NCBI RefSeq assembly: GCF_036345155.1 | Contig: NZ_CP107772.1 | Coordinates: 434,001-498,000 of the forward strand | Direction of reading: 5' to 3' | From: Streptomyces sp. NBC_00582 | GTDB taxonomy: Bacteria > Actinomycetota > Actinomycetes > Streptomycetales > Streptomycetaceae | Length of the DNA: 64,000 nt | Part shown: positions 49,718-58,085 of the stretch, piece by piece | Layout: each line of letters begins with the position of its first letter | How positions within the stretch are numbered: the stretch's first letter is position 1 | Translations under genes and position numbers: made by a program | The notes under the pieces: model-generated | Database searches by the model: none | Seen by the model: the letters and a program-made list of their open reading frames with translations, nothing else | What the model was told of the DNA's origin: nothing

Positions 49718-50914
49718 ATGTCCTTCGATTTCTCTCTCCCACCCCGAGTCGTGGAGTGGCGCGACCGGATCGCCGAGTTCGTGGCGGACGTGGTCGTCCC
49801 GCGTGAACAGGAGGCGTTCACGAACGGTGTGGACGACGCTCTGCGCCGGGATCTCCAGCAGGCGGCCAGGGCGGCCGGGCTCTGGGCGCCCCAGGCACCC
49901 GCGGACCTGGGCGGGGGCGGCTTCCGCTTCGACGAGGCGGCGGTCCTCCTGGAGGAGGCCGGCACCAGCCTGCTCGGCCCGCTCGCCCTCAACTGCGCGG
50001 CCCCTGACGAGGGCAACATCCACCTGCTGAACGTGGTGGCCACGCCGGCGCAGCGCGACAAGTACCTCGTTCCGTTGGTCAACGGCGACATTCGCTCCTG
50101 CTTCGCGATGACCGAGCCGCCGCCCGGCGCGGGCTCCGACCCGTCGGCCGTACGCACCCTGGCGACCAAGGTCGCTGACGGCTGGAGGATCTCGGGCGAG
50201 AAGCACCTGATCACCGGGGCCGAGGGGGCCGCGTTCACGATCGTCATGGCACGTGACGGCGGGAGTGACGGGGCCACCATGCTGCTGGTCGACACCGGCA
50301 CGCCCGGCTTCGCGGTGACGGATCACGCCCGCACCATCGACTCGACCATGGTCGGGGGTCACTGCCGCGTGCTTTTCGAGGACGTCTTCGTTCCCGACGA
50401 CGCCGTACTCGGCGAGCCCGGCAGGGGCTTCCAGTACATACAGGTCCGGCTCGCGCCCGCGCGCCTGACCCACTGCATGCGATGGCTGGGCGCCGCCCGC
50501 CGCGCACACGAGATCGCCCTGGGCCGGGCGGTCGACCGTGAGCTCTTCGGGCAGCGGCTGACCGACCTCGGGATGGCGCAGCAGATGATCGCCGACAACG
50601 AGATCGACCTGGTCGCGGCGCGGGCGTTGCTGTGGCAGGCCTGCTGGGAGGTCGCCCAGGGCGGCAGGGGCACGGAGTCGTCCTCGCGCGCGAAGGTGTT
50701 CATCAGCGAGGCCGTCGGGCGTGTCGTCGACCGGTCGGTGCAGCTGGCCGGGGGCCTGGGCACCAGCGAGGACCTGGTCATCGGCCGTATCTACGCCGAC
50801 ATCCGGGCGTTCCGCATCTACGACGGAGCCTCGGAGGCGCACCGGATGTCGATCGCGAAGCGGGCAGCGCGCCGGGCCGGTACCGCCGGACAGGGAAGCG
50901 GGGTCCGGTCATGA
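49718..50914 (+). CDS. Acyl-CoA dehydrogenase
   Basis: 398 residues. Domains in order: N-terminal helices (VVEWRDRIAEFVADVVVPRE); the flavin-binding strand region CFAMTEPPPGAGSDPSAVRT and WRISGEKHLITGAEGAAFTI; and the C-terminal helices (AARRAHEIALGRAVDRELFG, QLAGGLGTSEDLVIGRIYAD, FRIYDGASEAHRMSIAKRA). The catalytic base may be the Glu of DGASEAHR, as in many medium-chain and ACAD10/11-type enzymes. It oxidises an acyl-CoA to the enoyl-CoA with FAD. The following phosphotransferase overlaps it by four bases, the pairing seen in human ACAD10/11 and in bacterial 4-hydroxyacid degradation. Confidence 0.9.
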   Translation: MSFDFSLPPRVVEWRDRIAEFVADVVVPREQEAFTNGVDDALRRDLQQAARAAGLWAPQAPADLGGGGFRFDEAAVLLEEAGTSLLGPLALNCAAPDEGNIHLLNVVATPAQRDKYLVPLVNGDIRSCFAMTEPPPGAGSDPSAVRTLATKVADGWRISGEKHLITGAEGAAFTIVMARDGGSDGATMLLVDTGTPGFAVTDHARTIDSTMVGGHCRVLFEDVFVPDDAVLGEPGRGFQYIQVRLAPARLTHCMRWLGAARRAHEIALGRAVDRELFGQRLTDLGMAQQMIADNEIDLVAARALLWQACWEVAQGGRGTESSSRAKVFISEAVGRVVDRSVQLAGGLGTSEDLVIGRIYADIRAFRIYDGASEAHRMSIAKRAARRAGTAGQGSGVRS

Positions 50915-51960
50915 GCACCGATCTGCCCGGCCTGCCGGCCGCGAGCATCGAGAAGTGGCTCCAAGCGACGCTGCCGGATCTCCTGGACGGCGGCCCCTGG
51001 CACGCGGAGCTGATATCCGGCGGGCTGTCGAACATCACGTACCGCCTGCACCTCCCGCACACGACCGTAATCCTGCGGCGGCCCCCGCTCGGCCGGGTTC
51101 TTCCGAGCGCACACGACATGAAGCGCGAGTACCGCATCCAGACCGCGCTGGCGGGGACCGGCGTCCCGGTACCCCGGACCCTCGCGCTCTGCACCGATCC
51201 CGACGTCCTCGGCTGCCCCTTCTACGTCATGGCCGAGGTGCCCGGGCAGATCATGCGCACGGCGGACGACACTGCCGGGCTCACCCCCGAGACGCGCTCG
51301 GCGCTGGCCGACGGTCTGGTGCGCACCCTCGCGGACCTGCACGGTGTCGACCCGTCGAGCGCAGGTCTGGCAGATTTCGGACGGCCCCAAGGCTACTGCG
51401 CACGGCAGATCGTCCGCTGGGGCGAGCAATGGCAGCGCTCGCACACCCGCGAACTCCCGGACATGGGCGTCCTCCTGAACAGACTCTCGGAGCATGTACC
51501 GACGCACTCCGAGGCCTCGATCGTCCACGGCGACTACCGTCTCGACAACACGATCGTCGACATGACCGAGTCGCCACGCATCGCGGGCGTGCTCGACTGG
51601 GAGCTCTCCACGCTGGGAGACCCCCTGGCCGATCTCGGCATGACCCTGACGTACTGGCACGACGACGGCGACACGGACCGGGAACTGATCCCCGTGGCCG
51701 TGGGAGTCACCACGCAGCGAGGCTTCCCCACCAGCCGTGAAGTGGCGGAGAAATACGCCGCGTTGACCGGCCGGGACCTGAGCCTGCTGCCTTTCTACCT
51801 GGCCTTCAGCTCGATGAAGCTCGCCGTGATCTTCGAAGGCGTCCACGCGCGCTACCTCCGCGGCCAGACGGTGAGCGAAGGCTACGAAGGCGCCGGCGCG
51901 GCGGTCCCGGTCCTGGTCTCGAAGGCTCTCCGCGAACTGCGCGCGCTCGCGGGGGCGTAG
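50911..51960 (+). CDS. APH-family phosphotransferase (ACAD10/11-type kinase)
   Basis: 349 residues, aminoglycoside-phosphotransferase/kinase fold. LISGGLSNITYRLHLPHTTV ILRRPP is the N-lobe with the nucleotide-binding Lys/Arg region. FYVMAEVPGQIMR is the hinge, SIVHGDYRLDNTIVD the catalytic loop (HGDxxxxN) and VLDWELSTLGDPLADLGMTL the metal-binding DxE region. The 'HGDYRLDN ... DWE' form fused or adjacent to an acyl-CoA dehydrogenase is that of ACAD10/11 kinases, which phosphorylate 4-hydroxyacyl-CoAs before dehydrogenase-like elimination. A role in 4-hydroxyacid catabolism is therefore likely. It is not expected to be an antibiotic-resistance gene. Confidence 0.8.
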   Translation: MSTDLPGLPAASIEKWLQATLPDLLDGGPWHAELISGGLSNITYRLHLPHTTVILRRPPLGRVLPSAHDMKREYRIQTALAGTGVPVPRTLALCTDPDVLGCPFYVMAEVPGQIMRTADDTAGLTPETRSALADGLVRTLADLHGVDPSSAGLADFGRPQGYCARQIVRWGEQWQRSHTRELPDMGVLLNRLSEHVPTHSEASIVHGDYRLDNTIVDMTESPRIAGVLDWELSTLGDPLADLGMTLTYWHDDGDTDRELIPVAVGVTTQRGFPTSREVAEKYAALTGRDLSLLPFYLAFSSMKLAVIFEGVHARYLRGQTVSEGYEGAGAAVPVLVSKALRELRALAGA

Positions 51961-51984
51961 GCGGGGGTACGGCCGCGGGACGAA

Positions 51985-52062
51985 CGCATGCTCCCTGGAG
52001 CAGAAGCTCGCCGGAACCACGGCACGCATGCTCCCTGGAGCAGAAGCTCGCCGGAACCACGG
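51985..52062 (+). repeat. 40-bp tandem repeat, two copies
   Basis: CGCATGCTCCCTGGAGCAGA onward, repeated with a 40-bp period (51985-52024 and 52025-52062, essentially identical). It begins 25 bp after the phosphotransferase stop. Each unit holds CTCCCTGGAG, a small dyad. Confidence 0.8.
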
Positions 52063-52080
52063 CCATCCCCACCCCGTCAG

Positions 52081-52305
52081 CGCCTGCGCGCCTACTACCG
52101 CACCCGCCTCGGCACCTTCCGGCAGTCCCGTTCCCGGGGTGGGAAGGCGGTCACCCCGCCCTTCGGCGAGGTGACCGAGCAGGTCCGCCAGGTGTACGTC
52201 CATGACCGCCACCAGGCCATGACCGCCGCACTCGCCCGTTCCGCCCGCGGCCGCGTCGAGTTGGCCGTGGTGGACGCCATCCCGGTCGCCGGGGTCTCGT
52301 CATGA
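52081..52305 (+). other. Unidentified C-terminal coding remnant
   Basis: An open frame reads RLRAYYRTRLGTFRQSRSRG, GKAVTPPFGEVTEQVRQVYV, HDRHQAMTAALARSARGRVE, LAVVDAIPVAGVSS then a stop. It looks like protein sequence but the start would fall in the tandem repeat. I do not recognise it. Confidence 0.3.
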
Positions 52306-52550
52306 GGTGCAGAAGTTCCTCAGCCTGTCCGCCGCCTTGTCGATGTTGCTGAAGTCCGGGCCGGTGTCGCCGTTCAGGATGGCCTTGTCGAGGTCCTCGG
52401 CCCCCTTGTCGACGTCGTGTTGTCACCCGACGTGGCGTCGATGGATTCGCCGGTCCGCGTGGGGTCCTCGCCGCGTCACACCGGCCTGATGGATCGCCTT
52501 GATGCTGTCGGCGATGGAGTCGGCGCTGCCGAGGCAGCGCGGCGCCGGAG
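52306..52550 (-). pseudogene. Secreted/lipoprotein-like C-terminal fragment
   Basis: The minus strand reads GSADSIADSIKAIHQAG and, in another frame, HDVDKGAEDLDKAILNGDTG, PDFSNIDKAADRLRNFCTS then a stop. The helical, Asp/Ala-rich tail ending in C-T-S is like Streptomyces small secreted or lipoproteins. A frame change near 52480 and the missing N-terminus show that it is broken. Confidence 0.35.
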
Positions 52551-52665
52551 CGTCAAGGGCAGACGCCGGTCCGGGCGGTACCCGTCGATAAGGGAATTGA
52601 CGGTGACGAGAGCAGCCCCATGGACGACCCACCGAGCGATCACCACATAGGACACGGTCTTCGTT

Positions 52666-53223
52666 TCACCGCCTTCCCACACTTGCCGGCCGCAGTCCGG
52701 CGATCGCGATTTCGAGTCCGAGGCCCCGGCGAGTCGACGGGAGGCGGCTTTCAGTCGCCAGAACGCCGGCGAGGACGGCGTGCACCTCCGAGGCTGTGAT
52801 GTCATGTCGCACATCGCCGGAACGCTGCGCCGCGACGAGCAGAGATTCGAATGCTTCCGCTAGCCGCGCAGCGGATGCTTCGCCCTCGGTTCCGAACGTG
52901 CCGTCCAGCGCAGATGCGAGCGCCAGGTTGTCGCGGGCGGAATCGGCGAGCTCCCCGAGGAACGCGAAGAAGTCCTCGGCAGGGTTGTCACCAAGCGCAG
53001 CCGCCTGGTCAGCCAGATCGTCGAGTCGATCGGCGATGACCGCGGCCACGAGTGCTTCCTTCGTCGGAAAGTGTCGATGCACCGTGCCGGCGCCAACGTC
53101 GGCCCGCTCCGCGATGGCGTCGAGGGGCACGTCGACCCCATAGCGCGCGAATGCCTCGCGAGCCGCGGTGAGGATTCGTGCGCGGTTGCGGAGCGCGTCC
53201 GCGCGAGGTGCCCTTCTTCCCAT
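52666..53223 (-). CDS. TetR-family repressor
   Basis: 185 residues. DNA-binding domain: LRNRARILTAAREAFARYGV, DVPLDAIAERADVGAGTVHR, HFPTKEALVAAVI (about 11-60). The C-terminus (LADSARDNLALASALDGTFG, VHAVLAGVLATESRLP) is of the SbtR-like / TetR_C_36 type. It is divergent from the dienelactone-hydrolase-like gene at 53404, with two G/C-rich palindromes between. AAGGAGAG lies close to ATG 53223. It is likely a simple local repressor of that hydrolase. Confidence 0.85.
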   Translation of the reverse strand: MGRRAPRADALRNRARILTAAREAFARYGVDVPLDAIAERADVGAGTVHRHFPTKEALVAAVIADRLDDLADQAAALGDNPAEDFFAFLGELADSARDNLALASALDGTFGTEGEASAARLAEAFESLLVAAQRSGDVRHDITASEVHAVLAGVLATESRLPSTRRGLGLEIAIAGLRPASVGRR

Positions 53224-53241
53224 CTGTCTCTCCTTGCAAAG

Positions 53242-53284
53242 CGGGGCTTGCGCCCCGTATATTTAGCGGGGCCATGACCCCGCT
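53242..53284. promoter_or_regulatory. Two GCGGGG/CCCCGC palindromes
   Basis: CGGGGC-TTGC-GCCCCG (53242-53257) and AGCGGGG-CCATGA-CCCCGCT (53265-53284) lie side by side between divergent TetR and hydrolase genes, separated by GTATATTT, which may be part of a -10. They are probably repressor sites. Confidence 0.55.
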
Positions 53285-53403
53285 TACAGTCTAGGAGTAG
53301 GGCATGGCCAGCGCAGTCATTGGCGGCGACGGCGAGCCCGGAGCCCGCAGCCTCCGAGTCATCCTCATTGTGCCCCCACCAGCCCTTGCACAGGAGAAAC
53401 GTT

Positions 53404-54150
53404 ATGTCCGCTGTTGAGCAAATTGACCTGAGCGGCTTGAGCGCCCCGACCGGGGGCTCACAGAGACTGAACGGGCACCTTGTCCGACCAGAGGGCCCAG
53501 GGCCCTGGCCGGGCGTGGTCGTCGCACACGAGGTATTCGGTGTCAACGACGTGATGCTCCGCCAGGCCGAGCGCCTGGCCCGCGCCGGATATCTGACACT
53601 GCTGCCCGACCTGTACACGCAGGGCGGGGCACGGCGCTGCCTGATCCCGGTCATGCGCGCGGCATTGTCCGGAAGCGGACGCGCCTACCAGGACCTCGAA
53701 GCCGCCCGCTCCTACCTGGCGGCCCAGCCCGACTGCACCGGCGCGGTCGGCATCATCGGCTTCTGCCTCGGCGGATCCTTCGCCCTCATGACGGCTGGAC
53801 GGGGTGACTACGCCGCGGCTTCCGTCAACTACGGGGGACTTCCCAGGGACCTGGACGTCCTCGCCGACGCCTGTCCCGTCGTCGCCAGCTACGGCGGGAA
53901 GGACCGCGCCCTGAAAGGGGCGGCCACCAGCCTGAACGAGACCCTCGACCGCCACGGAGTCGTACACGACGTCAAGGAGTACCCGCAGGCAGGCCACTCC
54001 TTCCTCAACGACGCGGAGGCCGGCCCCCGGCCCCTGCGCCCCCTGTTCCGCGTCATGGGCATCGGCCCGGAACCGGAAGCCGCCACAGACGCCTGGCACC
54101 GCATCGAGACCTTCTTCGCCACCCACCTCAAGACCCCCCAGACCGAGTAA
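53404..54150 (+). CDS. Dienelactone hydrolase-family protein
   Basis: 248 residues. Nucleophile Cys121 lies in IIGFCLGGSFAL, Asp167 in SYGGKDRAL and His198 in PQAGHSFLND, with Glu43 in AHEVFGVND. These four are the DLH set (Glu holds the resting Cys). DLH hydrolyses dienelactone from chlorocatechol degradation, but the family is broad and also takes other lactones and esters. ATG 53404 has AGGAGAAA at good spacing; the longer frame upstream would read through the promoter. It is expressed divergently from the TetR at 53223. Confidence 0.85.
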   Translation: MSAVEQIDLSGLSAPTGGSQRLNGHLVRPEGPGPWPGVVVAHEVFGVNDVMLRQAERLARAGYLTLLPDLYTQGGARRCLIPVMRAALSGSGRAYQDLEAARSYLAAQPDCTGAVGIIGFCLGGSFALMTAGRGDYAAASVNYGGLPRDLDVLADACPVVASYGGKDRALKGAATSLNETLDRHGVVHDVKEYPQAGHSFLNDAEAGPRPLRPLFRVMGIGPEPEAATDAWHRIETFFATHLKTPQTE

Positions 54151-54199
54151 GGGAAGTCATGAGAACCACCGAGACCCGAGGCCGCAGACACATCACAGA

Positions 54200-54843
54200 C
54201 CCCGTGGTGTCGTCAGAGCGTCTGATGGTCTCGAGCGTGCGGTGGAGGTTCTCGGCCGCCCAGTCGACCAGGCGCCCCGCATAGCCGCCGTCCGCCCAGA
54301 CGAGCCGGACGGAGAGGTAGAGCCTGCGCAGCCGCTCGAACAGAGGCACTGCGGCGTCCCAGTCCTGCATGTTCGCTGCGGTCACTGCGACGGCCAGGAC
54401 CAGGTCGAGGCAGTCCACCGCCAGGTGTCATTTGCGGCCACCCACCCTTTTGCCGCCGTCCCAGCCGGTCGTGGAGCCCGGGATGTTCGCTGCTGCCCGC
54501 ACTGACTGCGAGTCCACGACGGGCAGCCGCCGGGTCCACGTCGCGGCCCTCCTTCTGGCGCACCTTGCCGCGCAGCCCGGTCGTGGAGCTCGGCGAGCAA
54601 GCCCGTCACCTGCCGGCGGCGGGCGAACGCGTGCGCCCGCCGGTACGGCGGGAAGTCACAGGGCAGGTTGACCCACTTGACGCCGTTGTCGACGACTTGG
54701 CGGACTGCGTCCAGCATCACGCGGTGGCAATAGCCCTCCGGCCGCCCGCCCCGTCCCTGAAGCCACGCGGGGACCGGCAGCAGCGGCCGGAGGACCTGCC
54801 ACTCCGCCTCCGTCGGGTCGGAGCCGTAACACCGCACCCGGCC
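54200..54843 (-). pseudogene. IS5-family transposase, frameshifted and truncated
   Basis: YGSDPTEAEWQVLRPLLPVP, YCHRVMLDAVRQVVDNGVKW, VNLPCDFPPYRRAHAFARR forms the N-terminal part. MDCLDLVLAVAVTAANMQDW, DAAVPLFERLRRLYLSVRLV, WADGGYAGRLVDWAAENL in another frame holds the second Asp. The middle (around 54430-54620) needs several frame changes, and the C-terminal Glu domain is missing beyond about 54200. Confidence 0.75.
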
Positions 54844-55305
54844 CGTCCGCCGCGTTGCCGAACCTGTGCGCGAGACAGTCACACGCAGGAGACGGCCCGT
54901 TGGACTCCACGGACGCAAGCGCGACAGACTGCGACAACAGGGCCTCCTGGTACTGCTCGGTTGGGATCGCAACCCCGAGCTGCCAAGAGGCCCTGCCGCT
55001 ATGCCCCGACCACCGAGAGATCACCCGGAACCCTGTTCGACTGATCAAGCCTGCCGCACGGTAAGCGGATGGCGTCTCAGGCCAGGCCTCGAGAGACTGT
55101 GCCAAGCACCCCCCACGAGCTGACGCAGGGAGCGGAGCAGAACGGCGCTACCGCCCCCCTGGCGCCTCAGGGCCCACCCGACGTTCGCGAGCGTGGCCTG
55201 CCGTGGGCGGCACCCGGCACGGCACTCGGGCCAGGACTTCGGCTCAGTCGAACGGCGTCTCAAGTGGGGAACGGCCACCCACCTTCCGTCCCACCCTTGC
55301 GTAAC

Positions 55306-55343
55306 CTATCGAATATCGATAGTTTTCCATCGTGATTCGATAG
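55306..55343. promoter_or_regulatory. CTATCG dyad upstream of the DUF2975 gene
   Basis: CTATCG-AATAT-CGATAG (55306-55322) is a perfect palindrome. A third half-site TTCGATAG ends at 55343, just before the AAGGAGG ribosome site of the gene at 55355. It is a likely operator in an otherwise gene-free stretch (54844-55354 shows nothing else clear). Confidence 0.5.
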
Positions 55344-55354
55344 AAGGAGGGGTC

Positions 55355-55846
55355 ATGGGAAAGCTGACCGTGCGTGCGCTGCGCGCCGTGCTCGCGGTGG
55401 TGCTCGCCGGCACCGTGTTCGTGCAGGCCTTGATGGTGTGGACATTGGTCAGCGGGAACGACCCGGAGGACGGAACGCTCCCGCTGACGGCGCTGCGCCT
55501 GCTCACGACCCTGGGCATGGTGGCGGCCCAGGTCGCACTGGTCTGCGTATGGCAGCTGGTGACGATGGTGCGACGTGGCACCGTGTTCTCCCATGCCGCC
55601 TTCCGGTACGTGGACGGCGTGATCGGCGCCATCGTGGCGGCCGCCCTCGTATGGTTCGCGGTCACCGCCGTCAATGCGCCGGGCCAGCGGGACGACCCGG
55701 GCGTCACCGTGATCATGGGCGGGATCGGCATGGCCATCCTGGGGGTCGCGCTCATCGTGCTCGTGCTGCGGATGCTGCTCGCCCAAGCCGTCGCCCGCGA
55801 CGTCGAAGCGGTGCAGATGCAGGCCGAGCTGGACGAAGTGATCTGA
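55355..55846 (+). CDS. DUF2975-family membrane protein
   Basis: 163 residues with four predicted membrane helices: VLAVVLAGTVFVQALMVWTL; ALRLLTTLGMVAAQVALVCV; VIGAIVAAALVWFAVTAVNA; and VIMGGIGMAILGVALIVLVL RMLL. The motif RRGTVFSHAAFRYVDGVIGA between helices 2 and 3 is the DUF2975 signature (R.G..F...... R.....). These proteins usually precede a small Xre-type regulator, whose start overlaps the stop here (TGATG) but which is truncated. ATG 55355 has a strong AAGGAGGGG site. Function is unknown. Confidence 0.75.
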   Translation: MGKLTVRALRAVLAVVLAGTVFVQALMVWTLVSGNDPEDGTLPLTALRLLTTLGMVAAQVALVCVWQLVTMVRRGTVFSHAAFRYVDGVIGAIVAAALVWFAVTAVNAPGQRDDPGVTVIMGGIGMAILGVALIVLVLRMLLAQAVARDVEAVQMQAELDEVI

Positions 55847-56202
55847 TGCCGATCGCAGTCGGCATTGACGCGATGGCGGCCAAGCGTGGGATGTTCCGTT
55901 ACTGGATCGCGGCCCGGAAGTCCGAGATCCTGGCCGAGTCGGGCGAGGCGCCGCATATGGTACTCGGCGAAGCCACATCCACCGCGTCTTCGCCTCCTGC
56001 GACCAGGAGGCGATCTTCGAGAGCTTTCCTTGCCGCCCCGGGTGTCGAGGGTGCCCACGAGAAGAGCGACATCGAGGAGCGGATCGGCTACTTCCGCCGC
56101 AACCGCTTGGGTCGGGACTTGGGGAGTTCTCCCCGCTCGGTGATCATTCGCATCCACCCTTCGAGGGTGGCGACGAAGTCGTCGAGGTCGGAAGTGGTGT
56201 AG
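55846..56202 (+). pseudogene. HTH (Xre-type) regulator, truncated after the first helix
   Basis: It begins MPIAVGIDAMAAKRGM, which matches the start of small Cro/CI-type regulators paired with DUF2975 proteins (MPIVVRIDVxLAKRKM). From residue 17 the sequence is unrelated (FRYWIAARKSEILAESGEAP ...), and the frame runs on to a stop at 56202, overlapping the convergent gene at 56088. The helix-turn-helix itself is lost, so the protein should not bind DNA. Confidence 0.5.
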
Positions 56203-56534
56203 GAGGCTCCTTCGTGGTCCCAGTCAGGGTCGAGGACGACAACGCGGAAGCCGTGACCGTGGTACCAGCCGGCGTCGATGTTGATCTCGCGGGCCTGCAA
56301 GCCACCCTTGCGCATCGCCTCCTGAGCGGTCAGCCACGGCGGTCGTGCGGTGCGCGCCCAGTACAGGTCCTCGGAGTCGTTGACCTCGACACTTCCATCC
56401 GGCAGGCGCCGGGCCATCAAGGTGTTGTAGACGATGTTCCAACCCATAGGGACACGCAGCGGGAGCAAACCCCAGTCCTCGGAAACAGCCGCGGCCAGCG
56501 GAGATTGAGGCGGAAGCCCGAAGATCGCGTCCAT
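56088..56534 (-). CDS. Hypothetical protein
   Basis: 148 residues from ATG 56534. MDAIFGLPPQSPLAAAVSED, WGLLPLRVPMGWNIVYNTLM, ARRLPDGSVEVNDSEDLYWA, YHGHGFRVVVLDPDWDHEGA, FVATLEGWMRMITERGELPK. A mixed alpha/beta composition with one strand-rich middle, no signal peptide, no membrane segment and no catalytic motif I know. The sequence looks intact and protein-like, with balanced composition. Similar small orphan proteins are often immunity-like, but nothing here proves it. The tail overlaps the broken HTH frame. Confidence 0.5.
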   Translation of the reverse strand: MDAIFGLPPQSPLAAAVSEDWGLLPLRVPMGWNIVYNTLMARRLPDGSVEVNDSEDLYWARTARPPWLTAQEAMRKGGLQAREINIDAGWYHGHGFRVVVLDPDWDHEGASYTTSDLDDFVATLEGWMRMITERGELPKSRPKRLRRK

Positions 56535-56615
56535 ACGCCGACAGCATAGTCAGGGGATACGTCCTCTACGCAGGTCGATGTCGGATCTCGCCGCCCGTGG
56601 GACAGCTCAATGCGG

Positions 56616-57035
56616 TCACCTGCGCCTTCCGGACAGGGTCAGCTTCCACAGTTCCTCGCCATGCTGGTCATAGAGCTCGCGGTGAGTGTTGGCAAACCTC
56701 GCCATGGTGAGCCCGGTGATGGTTTTCGATCCTGCCGGGAGGTCGAAGGCGGGAACGGTGCCGCCGCCCGAGTTGAAGAAGACGAGTCGCCCGCCGGGCG
56801 CAAGGGCGGAGAGGGCGCGTGGGAGTAGCTCTCCACCGACTCCGTCCAGGACGACGTCGACTGGCTCCCCCCAGTCCTCGCTGTCGTAGGTCACGATTTC
56901 GTCGACGCCGAGACCGCGGAGGAACTCCGCCTTGGCCTGCGAACTCACGGCCGCGACGACCCCTTCAAAGCCCTGGCGTTTGGCAAGTTGGAGGATGAGC
57001 CTTGCGCTGAAACCGGCCCCGGGACGGTCGCCCAT
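56616..57035 (-). pseudogene. Quinone-oxidoreductase-like MDR, internal fragment
   Basis: LILQLAKRQGFEGVVAAVSS, QAKAEFLRGLGVDEIVTYDS, VDVVLDGVGGELLPRALSAL, APGGRLVFFNSGGG, MARFANTHRELYDQHGEELW belongs to the nucleotide-binding half of a zinc-free medium-chain dehydrogenase (QOR type). The GxGxxG start of the Rossmann fold, the whole N-terminal catalytic domain and the last 40 or so residues are missing. Confidence 0.65.
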
Positions 57036-57059
57036 ACGGCCACGGTGCCAGCCCCCTGA

Positions 57060-57548
57060 TCACTGCTCAGCGGTGTCAACCACGACCGGCCGGATCAGCT
57101 TGACGGGCTCGTCGCCTGGCTCCTTCCGGACTCCGTCGGCGTCATACACGGTGTACGGTCCCATGAGCCGCGTGCCGGCAGTGCTGGCCAGGTACCACCG
57201 GCGGCCGATCAGAGCCAGCCGGTAGTACGGATCCAGGGGGTCGACATCGCTCAAGGACGGATCGATGCCACACAAAACGTCCACGCCGTGTCGCACTCCC
57301 AAGTGCTCTGCGACGCGGAGGTCAGGGTACGGCCCAAGTCCACAGTCGTACCTGCCCAGCACATCCAGGGAGAGCGGCCACGCCGGATCTTCGTTGGCCA
57401 CCAGGCGTATCCACAGGTCCCCCATGTCATCCGCAATGCCAGCCTCGTCCGGCTGAACCACCAACTGCAGGCCAGGCGGGATCAATGCCACGAATGTGGC
57501 AACCACGTCGGCAACGGTGAGTGTTCGTGACACGGTGATACTGAACAT
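57060..57548 (-). CDS. Hypothetical protein
   Basis: 162 residues from ATG 57548 (an upstream ATG at 57590 would add fourteen). MFSITVSRTLTVADVVATFV, ALIPPGLQLVVQPDEAGIAD, DMGDLWIRLVANEDPAWPLS, GPYPDLRVAEHLGVRHGVDV LCGIDP, YYRLALIGRRWYLASTAGT. The sequence looks like a globular alpha/beta protein with no known motif. The composition and the 'DLRVAEHLG..GVDVLCG' helix-strand layout recall immunity-type proteins, but I cannot place it. It is flanked by broken genes on both sides. Confidence 0.5.
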   Translation of the reverse strand: MFSITVSRTLTVADVVATFVALIPPGLQLVVQPDEAGIADDMGDLWIRLVANEDPAWPLSLDVLGRYDCGLGPYPDLRVAEHLGVRHGVDVLCGIDPSLSDVDPLDPYYRLALIGRRWYLASTAGTRLMGPYTVYDADGVRKEPGDEPVKLIRPVVVDTAEQ

Positions 57549-57589
57549 GATCGTCACATAACCATGCTGGGCAGCTGCCACGAGCTGCA

Positions 57590-57950
57590 TTTCGATATGT
57601 GTGTGGCAGACGAGCGTGCTCCCCGGTCACGGGGCGCGGGTGGCGAGGATGCCGAAGACCTCGTCCGTCGCCGGGACTTCGCACACTCCTGGGCCAGCAG
57701 CTGGTGAAATGCTCGGCGCGGATGATCCGGATCAGGCACGATTCGACAAGGGGGCCGGAGAAGTCCTCCAGGTACATCGCGGCGTCGGACTTCTCGTCCT
57801 CGCGCGCTGCAGGATCGTCGAGGATTCGGACGGGCAGCACCGCCCGCTCCTCGGGTGAGATCTCCGCCCGGCTCTCCAGCGATCTCTCGCCCGCTGTGCG
57901 GGGCCGTTGACATCGCTCCCGCACACGGCACACGGCGCACAGGCAGCAGC
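57590..57950 (-). pseudogene. Decayed HEAT-like hypothetical protein
   Basis: RAEISPEERAVLPVRILDDP, AAREDEKSDAAMYLEDFSGP, LVESCLIRIIRAEHF, then after a frame change LLAQECAKS. The helix-pair pattern resembles HEAT-repeat proteins. The start is obscure and the frame is broken near 57700. Confidence 0.3.
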
Positions 57951-57974
57951 CCCTCCACCCCGGGCACATCACGA

Positions 57975-58085
57975 TGACCCAGAACAGGTCGGAGTTCCTG
58001 GAGTTCCGCCGCCCCCTGCGTTCGCTGCACCCCTTGGACGTACGCATTGCGATCGTCTGCGACAACTACTCATCGCTCCTGACGA
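57975..58085 (+). pseudogene. IS630-family transposase middle fragment
   Basis: NRSEFLEFRRPLRSLHPLDV, RIAIVCDNYSS is the strand with the second catalytic Asp (VCDNYS) of IS630 transposases. Only about 35 codons remain. The stretch 58086-58700 after it shows no convincing gene. Confidence 0.55.

Noticed and set aside
50911..51960. Aminoglycoside resistance gene
   Set aside because: The fold is APH-like, but overlap with an acyl-CoA dehydrogenase and the ACAD10/11-type motifs point to a hydroxyacid kinase.
51985..52062. CRISPR array
   Set aside because: Only two adjacent 40-bp units with no spacers and no cas genes.
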